A stretch of 64,000 bases of DNA from Lacibacter sp. H375 (lineage in GTDB: Bacteria; Bacteroidota; Bacteroidia; Chitinophagales; Chitinophagaceae), in NCBI RefSeq assembly GCF_037892425.1, contig NZ_JBBKTT010000001.1:3720001-3784000 (forward strand), given 5' to 3'. Below are positions 8,678-17,026 of the stretch, piece by piece. The notes beneath the pieces are model-generated. The model did not search any database and was not told the DNA's origin. It worked only from the letters and a program-made list of their open reading frames with translations. Within the stretch, counting starts at the first letter, position 1. The number at the start of each line of letters is the position of its first letter. Position numbers and translations under genes: made by a program.

Positions 8678-9076
8678 ATGCAAAAAATTACCAACCTGCT
8701 TACGCAAAACCCAAAAATTATTTTCCTGGTTGATGGAATAGGTGCATTTGTAACTGCATTTCTCTTGTTTGCAGTTTTAAGAACATACCACGAATTCATT
8801 GGTTTGCCTGGAACAACCTTGACTTATCTTTCTGTTGTTGCAGCAGGCTTCAGCGTTTATTCACTTGGTTGCTTTTACTTTGTAAAAGAAAACTGGCAAC
8901 ATTTTCTGCAATTCATCAGCATCGCCAATTTGCTTTATTGTTGTGTAACGATAATGCTTCTAGTTTATAATTACTCAAGTGTTACTGTGCCGGGCATTGT
9001 TTACTTTACAGGGGAGATTATTGTTGTATGCATACTTGTTTCTTTGGAATTAAAAGTATTGCGAAACAACAAGTAA
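8678..9076 (+). CDS. Four-helix membrane protein, unknown function
   Basis: 132 residues with four hydrophobic helices at about 14-36, 47-68, 77-97 and 104-125. I recognise no family. The loop FVKENWQHFL between helices two and three is the only polar region of note. Likely in one transcript with the preceding beta-barrel gene. Confidence 0.6.
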   Translation: MQKITNLLTQNPKIIFLVDGIGAFVTAFLLFAVLRTYHEFIGLPGTTLTYLSVVAAGFSVYSLGCFYFVKENWQHFLQFISIANLLYCCVTIMLLVYNYSSVTVPGIVYFTGEIIVVCILVSLELKVLRNNK

Positions 9077-9139
9077 AATTGCTTGACAGGTCACTTAATT
9101 CAGCCATATATTCATTACTGTAAAAAAAAGGAGGCTTAC

Positions 9140-9553
9140 ATGAGCAAAGCAGAAATTACCGGCATAGCTCCATTCTTTATTGTAAGGAATGTTCCTGCCG
9201 CACTGAAGTTTTATCATGACAAACTCGGTTTCGATATCACATTTCAAGGACCGGATGAAGACGATATTTTCTTTGGCATAGTTCAAAGGGATTCGGCTAT
9301 GATCATGATGAAGGATATTGAGGTTGATACTATACCTAATTACACAAGGGATACCACACATGGCATTGCACGGTGGGATGCTTACCTGCATGTGCCCGAT
9401 CCGGATGCTTTGGCAGCCGAATTCTCCGCACGCAATGTTGAGTTTTTTCAGCCACTCAGTAATAATGATGATGGATTGCGTGGATTTGAAGTGAAAGATT
9501 CCGACGGCTACCTGTTGTATTTCGGATGTCCTTATAACAAGAATGAACCATAA
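9140..9553 (+). CDS. VOC family protein (glyoxalase/bleomycin-resistance-like)
   Basis: 137 residues from the ATG at 9140. A strong Shine-Dalgarno site, AAGGAGG, sits at 9128-9134, which is unusual in Bacteroidota and decides the start over a TTG at 9083. The fold is a double beta-alpha-beta-beta-beta module: FFIVRNVPAALKFYHDKLGF, IMMKDIE, then DAYLHVPDPDALAAEF and GFEVKDSDGYLLYFG. Bleomycin-binding proteins have this architecture, but so do many dioxygenases and glyoxalases. No full glyoxalase I metal set is evident, which favours a binding protein. Substrate unknown. Confidence 0.8.
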   Translation: MSKAEITGIAPFFIVRNVPAALKFYHDKLGFDITFQGPDEDDIFFGIVQRDSAMIMMKDIEVDTIPNYTRDTTHGIARWDAYLHVPDPDALAAEFSARNVEFFQPLSNNDDGLRGFEVKDSDGYLLYFGCPYNKNEP

Positions 9554-9609
9554 AAATATTAGATAAAATTGTGTAACAAACTTATCAGCAGCCTTTCTTA
9601 CATTCGAAT

Positions 9610-10125
9610 ATGAGCGATGCAAAATATCACACCGGGTTCAGGCGTTTGGGCGCAGCTGTTATCGATAGCATTATTTTTACACCACTTCTGATGCTGGACC
9701 TTTGGATACTAAATCAAACAGACAATGTTTGGATTGTTTTTGCATGGACTGCCTTTAATTCTGCTCTGTATTACTTATACAGTATTTACTTTCATTATAA
9801 ATTTGGCCGCACAATTGGCAAATGGGTGCTGCGTATAAAAGTGCTCGACGTCAGCGAAAACAAATTGCTTACACTCAAACAATCCTTCCTGCGGGATTCG
9901 TTGTATATCGTCATTCAGATCGTCGGCTTGTTGTATTTTCTTTTCTTAGTTGCAAAGACAGGTGATCTTGATATCATTATTATGGATTATCGCAACTTTA
10001 TCGACTATAGTTTTCTTTGCTGGATGGCACTTGAGTTGATCACCATGTTAACCAACGAAAAACGAAGAGCCATTCATGATCGGCTTGCGGGATCGGTGGT
10101 GATTGTTGCAAAGTCTCAGGAATAA
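9610..10125 (+). CDS. RDD family membrane protein
   Basis: 171 residues. The family signature is complete: GFRRLGAAVIDS (R-x-x-A-x-x-x-D) at the start of helix one, then FGRTIGKWVLRIKVLD after helix two, then RRAIHDRLAGSVVI at the end. Three or four membrane helices. RDD proteins have few known functions; some take part in ion homeostasis. It is a single gene. Confidence 0.85.
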   Translation: MSDAKYHTGFRRLGAAVIDSIIFTPLLMLDLWILNQTDNVWIVFAWTAFNSALYYLYSIYFHYKFGRTIGKWVLRIKVLDVSENKLLTLKQSFLRDSLYIVIQIVGLLYFLFLVAKTGDLDIIIMDYRNFIDYSFLCWMALELITMLTNEKRRAIHDRLAGSVVIVAKSQE

Positions 10126-10244
10126 ACCGGTAGAGCCACAATTGATACCTTTCGCAGTTTCCTCGCTAGCGGATTTTATGCGTCGCTGCTGTTACATCTA
10201 CAACTTCTAAGAATCGCTAACTTTATTCTTCAACTCAACTTGTC

Positions 10245-11342
10245 ATGCTGCGTATCTCTTTTTTCTTTTTGTTGATGTGTTTACAGTTATCGCTACTCGC
10301 TCAACAACAACCATTACGTATAGGAGTAATTGGTCTCACTCATACACATGTACATTGGATATTGGGTCGGGCTGACCGTGGCGATATTAAGATTGTTGGC
10401 ATTGTTGAACCTAACCGTGAACTGGCAGAACGTTATGCCAAACAACATGGATACTCTATGAAGATTGTCTTTAACAGCATGGAAGAAATGATCGCTGCAA
10501 CAAATCCTGAAGCGGTAACTGCTTTCGGCACCATCTATGAACATTTGCAAGTGGTGGAAACAGCAGCGCCAAAAGGTATTCATGTAATGGTTGAAAAACC
10601 AATGGCAGTAAGTATGGAGCATGCACGAAAAATGGAAGCACTTGCAAAGAAGCACAACATCCAGTTGCTTACGAATTATGAAACAACCTGGTATCCATCA
10701 AACAAGAAAGTGAATGAGCTGTTGCAAAACGGGACTGTTGGTGGATTGCGTAAGGTAGTGGTGCGTGACGGACACAGAGGCCCGAAACGAATTGGCATCA
10801 ATAAAGAATTTCTTGATTGGCTTACTGATCCTGTTCAGAATGGAGGAGGTGCATTAATGGATTTTGGCTGCTATGGTGCAAACCTTGTAACATGGCTGCA
10901 GCATGGTAAGCGGCCAGCATCAGTAACGGCAGTTACACAGCAATTACAATCGGAAAATAATCCTAAGGTGGATGATGAAGCAACGATCATTTTGAACTAC
11001 GATACTGTGCAGGCCATTATCCAGGCATCGTGGAACTGGCCCATTGGCCGTAAGGATATGGAAGTGTATGGATTGACGGGTGCACTGTATGCTGATAACC
11101 GCACAACAGTGAGATGGCGCAAAGCAGAAGGGTATGATGGATATAAAGAAGAAGCATTTCAATTGAAGGAAAATGAAACACCCTATGATGATCCTTTTGC
11201 ATTATTTGCTGCCGTTATCAGGAAGTTGGTGGTACTAAAACCGTATGATCTTTCTTCACTTGAAAATAATATGCTTGTCGTTGAGATATTGCAGGCTGCC
11301 AGCGAAAGTGCTAAAACGGGGCGTACTGTAAAGCTGAAGTAA
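10245..11342 (+). CDS. Gfo/Idh/MocA family oxidoreductase with signal peptide
   Basis: 365 residues. The N-terminus is a signal peptide ending LLAQ at about residue 20, so the mature protein is probably periplasmic, as for many Bacteroidota members of the family. The NAD(P)-binding Rossmann domain follows (RIGVIGLTHTHVHWILG, a variant of the usual G-x-G-x-x-G), then the E-K-P motif in MVEKPMAVSMEHA. The C-terminal alpha/beta domain contains GGGALMDFGCYGANLVTWL with the usual D-x-x-x-Y/H region. Such enzymes oxidise or reduce sugar-like substrates with a tightly bound nicotinamide cofactor. Substrate unknown; no sugar genes are adjacent. Confidence 0.88.
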   Translation: MLRISFFFLLMCLQLSLLAQQQPLRIGVIGLTHTHVHWILGRADRGDIKIVGIVEPNRELAERYAKQHGYSMKIVFNSMEEMIAATNPEAVTAFGTIYEHLQVVETAAPKGIHVMVEKPMAVSMEHARKMEALAKKHNIQLLTNYETTWYPSNKKVNELLQNGTVGGLRKVVVRDGHRGPKRIGINKEFLDWLTDPVQNGGGALMDFGCYGANLVTWLQHGKRPASVTAVTQQLQSENNPKVDDEATIILNYDTVQAIIQASWNWPIGRKDMEVYGLTGALYADNRTTVRWRKAEGYDGYKEEAFQLKENETPYDDPFALFAAVIRKLVVLKPYDLSSLENNMLVVEILQAASESAKTGRTVKLK

Positions 11343-11417
11343 ACAAATCATAGCAATAGTATGGCCGGATAGGAACTGCGGGTAGTTTTTCCTACCTTGT
11401 ATTTAAATAGGAATTGT

Positions 11418-11822
11418 ATGAACCAGTATAAATGTTTGCCATCCTTGATTCTTCTCTCTTTATTAACTGCCTGTGGTAATGGGCTTGAAGAAGGAAGTAC
11501 AACCGCACCCACCACAACAACACCGCCTCCTGTAACTATACAACCGGCAAAACCCCAACCAACTACAACCGCTGCAACAAGTACTGCAGGATTGAATCCA
11601 GCACATGGGCAGCCTGGTCATCGTTGTGATATTCAGGTAGGGGCACCTTTGAACAGTGCACCGGCCCAAACAACCGCAACGCCACCGCAACAACAAACCA
11701 TCGTGATGCCGCCGCCGGCAACAACAACACCTGTTACCACAACAGCAGCCGGAAAAAATCCACCGCATGGTCAACCCGGCCATCGTTGCGATATTGCAGT
11801 TGGAGCACCGCTGCCGAAGTAA
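11418..11822 (+). CDS. Lipoprotein with two NPxHGQPGHRCDI repeats
   Basis: 134 residues from the ATG at 11418. Lipobox LLTAC (Cys19). The mature protein is Pro/Thr/Ala-rich linker carrying two nearly identical 20-residue units, residues 59-78 and 113-132, with core NP(A/P)HGQPGHRCDI(Q/A)VGAPL. Each unit has two histidines and one cysteine with fixed spacing, and the linkers have no globular character. I have seen the same unit in other Bacteroidota hypothetical proteins, but I know of no assigned role. It could bind metal or be a short cell-surface module; both are guesses. Confidence 0.75.
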   Translation: MNQYKCLPSLILLSLLTACGNGLEEGSTTAPTTTTPPPVTIQPAKPQPTTTAATSTAGLNPAHGQPGHRCDIQVGAPLNSAPAQTTATPPQQQTIVMPPPATTTPVTTTAAGKNPPHGQPGHRCDIAVGAPLPK

Positions 11823-11850
11823 AAATCATGATTTAATGTAAGGGTGATGA

Positions 11851-12801
11851 TTAATTAAACCACTCACAAAACTTTTTCAGATCTACATTTCCTCCCGAAA
11901 GAATAATGCCTGCACGCTTGCCGGCAAACAATTCTTTATTCTTTAGTAAAGCTGCTAATGGTACCACGCAGCTTGGTTCAACTATGATTTTCATCCGTTC
12001 GTAAACCAACCGCAGCGTTGAAATAATTTCTTCATCACTTACAGTAAGAATATCTGAAACATATTGTTGAATGATAGGAAATGTTTTATCGCCGAGTTTG
12101 GTTAATAATCCATCAGCAATAGTATTGATGTAAGGAGCTGCTTCAATCTTTCCGCTTTTTAACGATAACACTGCATCGGCAGCACCTTCCGGTTCACCTG
12201 CATAAACTTTTGTTGTTGGTGAAAAATAATGAGCGCTTAATAATGTGCCGCTTAATAAACCACCGCCACCGACAGGAGCTAATAAAAAATCGAGCGAAGG
12301 AATTTCTTCCAGTAATTCTTTGGCACAAGTTGCCTGTCCTGTAATAACACGTTCATCGTTATAAGGATGAATGAACTCTGCACCAGTTCTGTCAACAATG
12401 GCTTGCAGTGTTTCTTCACGTGCCTGTTGATTGGGTTCGCAAAAAGTAACTTCAGCACCATAGCCTTTCACTGCATTTACTTTTACGCTGGGCGAATTGT
12501 TGGGCATTACGATATAAGCTTTTGTTCCCACTTGTCTTGCAGCATACGCAATGGCCTGTGCATGATTGCCCGATGAATGTGTGGATATTCCTTTCGCTGC
12601 CTTTTCTTTTGGTAACGTAAGCACGGCATTCATGCCGCCACGTATTTTAAAAGCGCCGATCTTTTGAAAATTCTCACACTTGAAAAATAATTCTGCACCT
12701 GCAAGTTCATTAATAGTGTTGCAGGTAAGAACAGGCGTTTTATGAATGAACGGTTTAATGCGCTCGTGTGCCTGTTCAATTTGCTCTTTAGTAATGCTCA
12801 T
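11851..12801 (-). CDS. PLP-dependent threonine/serine dehydratase
   Basis: 316 residues from the ATG at 12801. Fold-type II PLP enzyme: the lysine that binds PLP is K52 in GAFKIRGG, SSGNHAQAIAYAA is the substrate and cofactor loop, and GGGGLLSG binds the phosphate. The length corresponds to the catalytic domain only; there is no C-terminal ACT-like domain, so feedback control by isoleucine is not expected and a catabolic or serine/threonine-racemase-like role is possible. The reaction releases an enamine/imine from threonine or serine. The gene follows a RidA-family gene by five bases in the same direction, which fits removal of that reactive intermediate. Confidence 0.88.
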   Translation of the reverse strand: MSITKEQIEQAHERIKPFIHKTPVLTCNTINELAGAELFFKCENFQKIGAFKIRGGMNAVLTLPKEKAAKGISTHSSGNHAQAIAYAARQVGTKAYIVMPNNSPSVKVNAVKGYGAEVTFCEPNQQAREETLQAIVDRTGAEFIHPYNDERVITGQATCAKELLEEIPSLDFLLAPVGGGGLLSGTLLSAHYFSPTTKVYAGEPEGAADAVLSLKSGKIEAAPYINTIADGLLTKLGDKTFPIIQQYVSDILTVSDEEIISTLRLVYERMKIIVEPSCVVPLAALLKNKELFAGKRAGIILSGGNVDLKKFCEWFN

Positions 12802-12806
12802 GATAA

Positions 12807-13184
12807 TTATTCTGCTGTTGCTGCGATGCAATCTATTTCAATACCACAACCATAGTTGAGTTGGTTGCAAGGCACAACAATACGTGCAGGTTTATGTTCG
12901 CCCATGATTTCTGCAAACACCTGGTTGAATTTTGGCCAGTTGCTGATATCTGCAATAAACACATTTACTTTTAAGATATGATGTAAACTGCTGCCGCTTG
13001 CTTTCAGAATTATTTCAATATTCTTCATGCACTGTCTCACTTCATCTTCAATGCTTCCAATTTGCGGTTCGCCTTTTTCATTGATAGCTAATTGTCCGCT
13101 TACATACACAGTCCCGTTATGCACAATAGCGGGAGAGTAGTAGCCCTTTGGCGTAGGCATTGATTCGGGATAAATCTTTTTCAT
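12807..13184 (-). CDS. RidA family enamine/imine deaminase
   Basis: 125 residues, a typical Rid length. YYSPAIVHNGTVYVSGQLAIN, the middle segment LHHILKVNVFIADI and the substrate-binding arginine in KPARIVVPCNQL match the family, ending with the usual IEIDCIA strand. RidA trimers hydrolyse 2-aminoacrylate and 2-iminobutanoate to pyruvate and 2-oxobutanoate, which protects PLP enzymes. The adjoining dehydratase gene makes exactly these intermediates. The upstream lactonase-fold gene ends 12 bases before this start. Confidence 0.88.
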   Translation of the reverse strand: MKKIYPESMPTPKGYYSPAIVHNGTVYVSGQLAINEKGEPQIGSIEDEVRQCMKNIEIILKASGSSLHHILKVNVFIADISNWPKFNQVFAEIMGEHKPARIVVPCNQLNYGCGIEIDCIAATAE

Positions 13185-13196
13185 TTGACGATATAA

Positions 13197-14303
13197 TTAT
13201 TTAGTAACGATCCATTTGATGCAAACAGGTTTAGATACTTTGATGCGCTTCTTGGTATCTTCCAACAAACCTGTTTGTTTATCGATCTTAAAGATCACGA
13301 TCTCATCTGTATCACGATTGGCCACTAGTAAAAAATTTCCTGTCGGGTCGAAATTAAAATTGCGTGGATGAATACCAAGTGATGGTTGAAAACCTATCGG
13401 CTGTATCATTCCGTTATCCTGGTCGATCCTGAAAATAGCAATGGAGTTTGCATCGCCACGGTTACTGGCATAAAGAAAATTTCCATCAGGAGATACATGA
13501 ATATCAGCTGAACCATAAGCACCCTGGTAACTGATAGGGTGCGAAGATGTATTTTGTACCAGTGTTAACTTTCCTTCATTGTATTTGAATACAGTGATGG
13601 TGCCAGTAAGTTCTTCGATGAGATAAGCAAAGCCCAGTTTTGGATGAAAGTCGATATGACGTGGACCGGCGCCTGCATTCACATCAACAAAAGGTTCTTC
13701 AGCCGGCTGCAAGGCACCACTTCCTGGAGCGACTTTATAAATCATTACTTTATCTGTTCCAAGATCGGGCACAAAAAGAAAACGATTGTCGGGCGAAAAA
13801 ACTGTTGCATGCACATGTGCCTTCTCTTGCCTGCTTCGGTTTACACTACTGCCTTTTAATTGAATGATCTGCTTTGGTTGATTAAGTTGCCCATCTTGTC
13901 TTACTTCCATTACAGCTAAATTTCCGGAGCTGTAATTTCCTGCTACAACAATATTCCCTTTTTTGTTTATGCTTATATAACATGGGCCGGCTCCGGCACT
14001 TGTAACCTTGTTTAAAAATTTAAGTGAGCCATCCTGTTTGTTGAATTGAAACGCACTCACCATACCATCATTGTCTGAATTTACTGCATAAACAAATTTG
14101 TTATCGGGTGAAACAGCGAGATAAGATGGGTTTGAAGTTTTAACTGAACTCATTGCTGTTGCATCGCCGGTTTGTGCATTAAACTTATAGGTATAGATTC
14201 CTTCGCTACCGGCATCTGTGTAAGTACCAACGAGCAAATGATACTGTTGAGCGCAAACAGATCCGGTAAATAACATACAAAGAGGCAGCAACAATTTATA
14301 CAT
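13197..14303 (-). CDS. Lactonase-family (6-phosphogluconolactonase-type) beta-propeller protein
   Basis: 368 residues from the ATG at 14303; an ATG two codons upstream (14309) is equally possible. Signal peptide ending SVCAQ, so probably exported. The body is a seven-bladed propeller of the YbhE/lactonase type with recurring YLAVSPDNKFVYAVN, HATVFSPDNRFLFVPD and HVSPDGNFLYASNRG blades. Cytoplasmic YbhE hydrolyses 6-phosphogluconolactone, but exported relatives with signal peptides are unlikely to see that substrate. It heads the minus-strand run with ridA-like and dehydratase genes, though a common pathway is not obvious. Confidence 0.82.
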   Translation of the reverse strand: MYKLLLPLCMLFTGSVCAQQYHLLVGTYTDAGSEGIYTYKFNAQTGDATAMSSVKTSNPSYLAVSPDNKFVYAVNSDNDGMVSAFQFNKQDGSLKFLNKVTSAGAGPCYISINKKGNIVVAGNYSSGNLAVMEVRQDGQLNQPKQIIQLKGSSVNRSRQEKAHVHATVFSPDNRFLFVPDLGTDKVMIYKVAPGSGALQPAEEPFVDVNAGAGPRHIDFHPKLGFAYLIEELTGTITVFKYNEGKLTLVQNTSSHPISYQGAYGSADIHVSPDGNFLYASNRGDANSIAIFRIDQDNGMIQPIGFQPSLGIHPRNFNFDPTGNFLLVANRDTDEIVIFKIDKQTGLLEDTKKRIKVSKPVCIKWIVTK

Positions 14304-14352
14304 GAACATAATTTTAAGATAAATGACAGCTGCAATAATGTTCATTTCTTCA

Positions 14353-15126
14353 TTATTGCAACGGCAATAAAGGTAAGGCATTCAATGCCTGGAACAAAAG
14401 AGCTGTTGCAGCAGCGGCATAAATAAAACTTAAACCAATGATCTGTTGTTTTGTGCGTGTTACGTAGTAGCCGAGTAAAGGCAAAAGTTGCAACGCATGC
14501 ATTCCAAAGAAGTGCGCAATACGCAAATCGCCTGATTCCCGGCTCCAGTTTAAAACCGGTAAACCTTGCGTTGTTTCCATTACACTGCCAACGGTATGAC
14601 TGAGCCGTGCCGCCATCATGCCACCTGAAAATGCAAACACCACAAACAGTAAAAGTCCGAACCGGATGCCCCACAAATATGCTGTTGGTAGTTCCGGAAA
14701 AGATCGCTTCCAGAAAAGAATGGCAACATAAGCAGTCCACAAAGTGATAATTGTGATTGCGATGCCCATTAAACTAAACATAAGCCCATTGAATTGGGAA
14801 GAAATATTAAAGTGTGATAATTGTCCTTGTGATGCACGCAGTGTGATGTAGACTAATTCAAATGAAAGTGTAATGATGAGCGTCCAGCTATAGAAGATAG
14901 TGTGCAAAGGTTTGTTGAGATAATACATCAACCATCCCATTGTACAACTGAAGATCACAGTTGAAAGAAAAAACTTCATGGGTTTATACCATGCGTTAAT
15001 GCCAAGCACAACAGTATCATTTAGAAAAACCATCGCAATACAAACCAAGGCACCAAACAAACAAATCAAACTAAACAAATACAGCGTTTGATTTCTTCTT
15101 TTTAATTCAGTGATAAAGTAATTCAT
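14353..15126 (-). CDS. Multi-pass membrane protein coupled to an ABA4-like gene
   Basis: 257 residues from the ATG at 15126; it starts only four bases after the ABA4-like stop, so the two are likely translated together. Seven or eight hydrophobic helices. Notable polar residues: WYKPMKFF, SGGMMAARLSHTVG and DLRIAHFFGMHALQLLP. The repeated histidines in the last motif, at the edge of a helix, look like a haem or metal site, but no known family comes to mind. A role next to the ABA4-like protein, perhaps on a lipid or carotenoid, is inference from coupling. Confidence 0.7.
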   Translation of the reverse strand: MNYFITELKRRNQTLYLFSLICLFGALVCIAMVFLNDTVVLGINAWYKPMKFFLSTVIFSCTMGWLMYYLNKPLHTIFYSWTLIITLSFELVYITLRASQGQLSHFNISSQFNGLMFSLMGIAITIITLWTAYVAILFWKRSFPELPTAYLWGIRFGLLLFVVFAFSGGMMAARLSHTVGSVMETTQGLPVLNWSRESGDLRIAHFFGMHALQLLPLLGYYVTRTKQQIIGLSFIYAAAATALLFQALNALPLLPLQ

Positions 15127-15130
15127 ATAA

Positions 15131-15583
15131 TCAATAGTTATCGGCGAAGTATTGTTTGGCATAAGCCAGCCGAATGATGAGATACAGCAATAAGCCAACG
15201 GGACCCAACATAAATGTAAAGAACAGGCAGGGGATGAGTATCCAATGATTAATGCCGTGTTTTTGTGCGTTCTTCTTGATCCAGATACCAGTCATGAGAT
15301 CAAAAGCGAGGTAGTGTACCCATCCGGCAGTAACAGCAGTTTTATCGGTAAACAATTGCATGACGCCTTCAAGTGTATTGAATTTTTCTACATCACCCGG
15401 ATTGAAGCTTTGGAAGATGAGCCAAGCATAAACAATGGCAAAAAGTGTGATGACCACACCGATCAATAGTTTGTCAACCGCTGGCCAGAATGGGCTTGTG
15501 ATCAACAGAATTAACCATGAAACCAAAGCAATGCTGCTACATAATTGGAAAATAGAATCGGGGCTCATGCAGAGAAGTTTCAT
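15131..15583 (-). CDS. ABA4-like (DUF4281) membrane protein
   Basis: 150 residues, four helices. AGWVHYLAFDLMTGIWI followed by HGINHWILIPCLFFTFMLGPVGLLLYLIIR is the signature of the ABA4-like family. In plants ABA4 is needed to make neoxanthin from violaxanthin; bacterial relatives are widespread and mostly unstudied. Many Chitinophagaceae are pigmented, so a carotenoid role is conceivable, but no carotenoid gene is in the window. The gene opens a two-gene unit with the membrane protein that follows. Confidence 0.8.
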   Translation of the reverse strand: MKLLCMSPDSIFQLCSSIALVSWLILLITSPFWPAVDKLLIGVVITLFAIVYAWLIFQSFNPGDVEKFNTLEGVMQLFTDKTAVTAGWVHYLAFDLMTGIWIKKNAQKHGINHWILIPCLFFTFMLGPVGLLLYLIIRLAYAKQYFADNY

Positions 15584-15680
15584 GAAAGATAAAGAATTTT
15601 CAAGAGGCTCTTTATCAAACCGATTCTATTTCAATAAAAGCTTACTTCTGTTTTTATGAAGCACAAGTCACATTAAATCT

Positions 15681-16607
15681 TTACGCAAGTAGCTGTAGAG
15701 CGCTAACGATTCGTGATTGAGTTTCTTCATCACTTAGTTCTTCCGGTACAAAAGTTTCTCCAATCACTTTTTCGTAGAGTTCAATATAGCGTTTGCTGAT
15801 GGTATTGATCCAGTCATCGCTCATTTCCGGAACAGTTTGTCCTTCTTTGCCCATGAAATTATTTTCGATGAGCCATTCTCTCACAAACTCTTTACTTAAT
15901 TGTTTTTGGCGTTCACCTGTTTGCTGACGCTCTTCAAAACCCTCGGCATAAAAGTAACGGGATGAATCGGGTGTATGTATTTCATCCATCAGGTAAATCG
16001 TTTCACCTATTTTGCCAAATTCATATTTGGTATCAACAAGTATCAATCCTTGTTTGGCTGCAATTTCTTTTCCACGTGCAAACAGCTTCAATGCATAACT
16101 GCTTAATTGGTTCCATTCAGTTTCTGTGCAAATACCTTTTTCAATGATTTCTGCAGGCGAAATGTCTTCATCATGTCCTGCATCCGCTTTTGTAGAAGGT
16201 GTAATAATTGGAGTAGGGAAGTAATCATTTTCCTTCAAACCGTCAGGCATTGCTGCTCCGCAAAGCTCTCTTTTGCCAGAAGAATAAGTACGCCATGCAT
16301 GACCAACAAGATTGCCACGAACAACCATCTCTATCTTGAAAGGAACACAGCGCTTACCGATACTTACATTAGGTGCAGGAACATTTACCAGCCAGTTGGG
16401 GCAAATATCTTCCGTTGCCTTGAGCATATAAGCAGCAATTTGATTTAATACCTGTCCTTTAAATGGAATGGGACGGGGGAGAATAACGTCGAAGGCAGAT
16501 ATGCGGTTACTGGCAATCATCACCAGCCAGTCAGAACCTATGCTGTAAACATCTCTGACTTTGCCTTTATAGTAGTTTGTTTGATTGGGAAATTGAAAAG
16601 AATTCAT
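15681..16607 (-). CDS. purC: Phosphoribosylaminoimidazole-succinocarboxamide synthase
   Basis: 308 residues, the longer (yeast-like) SAICAR synthase form. [13 protein letters not shown] opens the ATP-binding domain; the family motifs [27 protein letters not shown] and [14 protein letters not shown] are all present. It joins CAIR and aspartate in purine synthesis using ATP. Other pur genes are absent here, so it is a separate unit, reading away from the TonB receptor. Confidence 0.96.
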   Translation of the reverse strand: MNSFQFPNQTNYYKGKVRDVYSIGSDWLVMIASNRISAFDVILPRPIPFKGQVLNQIAAYMLKATEDICPNWLVNVPAPNVSIGKRCVPFKIEMVVRGNLVGHAWRTYSSGKRELCGAAMPDGLKENDYFPTPIITPSTKADAGHDEDISPAEIIEKGICTETEWNQLSSYALKLFARGKEIAAKQGLILVDTKYEFGKIGETIYLMDEIHTPDSSRYFYAEGFEERQQTGERQKQLSKEFVREWLIENNFMGKEGQTVPEMSDDWINTISKRYIELYEKVIGETFVPEELSDEETQSRIVSALQLLA

Positions 16608-17026
16608 GCGCTCGAAGATAATTTACCTTGCCCAACCAGCGAGTTTTCAACTGTCTTTTTTCTTGAATTCTTTGCTGTTTTCGCAAATAAGCTATCTCAG
16701 TTTTGGCAAAAACTAAGTATCGTATCACAGGATCAACTAAAAGGTTGCAGATAATAATAATAATAATGTGGATTTATAACCTGTTTATGGTATTGCTGCT
16801 GACTAATAGGAATGTGTCGCAGAGAATAATTAGAATTAACTAATTAATGAAAATAATTTTATCCTGCTGCCGTATGAAAAACTACATCACGTTAAACGAA
16901 AAGCCTTCTTTCCCGATTTGTCAACTAAAATTCAAAATAAACGTTTCTAAATGGTTGGAAAGAAAATTTTTGAATAATACTAACAATCAGTATTTTGCTA
17001 ATTACTTAACCAAAAACGACTTGACC
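16608..17026. other. Divergent intergenic region between purC and the TonB receptor gene
   Basis: About 420 bases. It contains an (ATA)n microsatellite at 16751-16767 and no convincing gene; the frame of the downstream receptor stays open from 16847 but that 60-residue extension has no signal peptide and is not taken as coding. No exact TAnnTTTG box was found at a suitable distance for either gene. Confidence 0.5.

Noticed and set aside
4760-9553. Resistance genes as an integron or transposon cargo
   Set aside because: No integrase, transposase, attC-like hairpin, target duplication or terminal repeat was found around them.
11463-11783. Cys/Arg-rich minus-strand frame opposite the repeat lipoprotein
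   Set aside because: Its composition is the antisense of Thr/Pro/His-rich codons; not a real protein.
14342-14740. Minus-strand frame inside the membrane protein gene
   Set aside because: Cys/Phe-rich shadow of the real gene in another frame.
16751-16767. (ATA)n tract upstream of the TonB receptor as a phase-variable switch
   Set aside because: It lies far from any recognisable promoter or start codon and only six units are present.
16847-17026. 60-residue N-terminal extension of the TonB receptor
   Set aside because: The signal peptide begins at the ATG at 17027; the extension is polar and would bury it.
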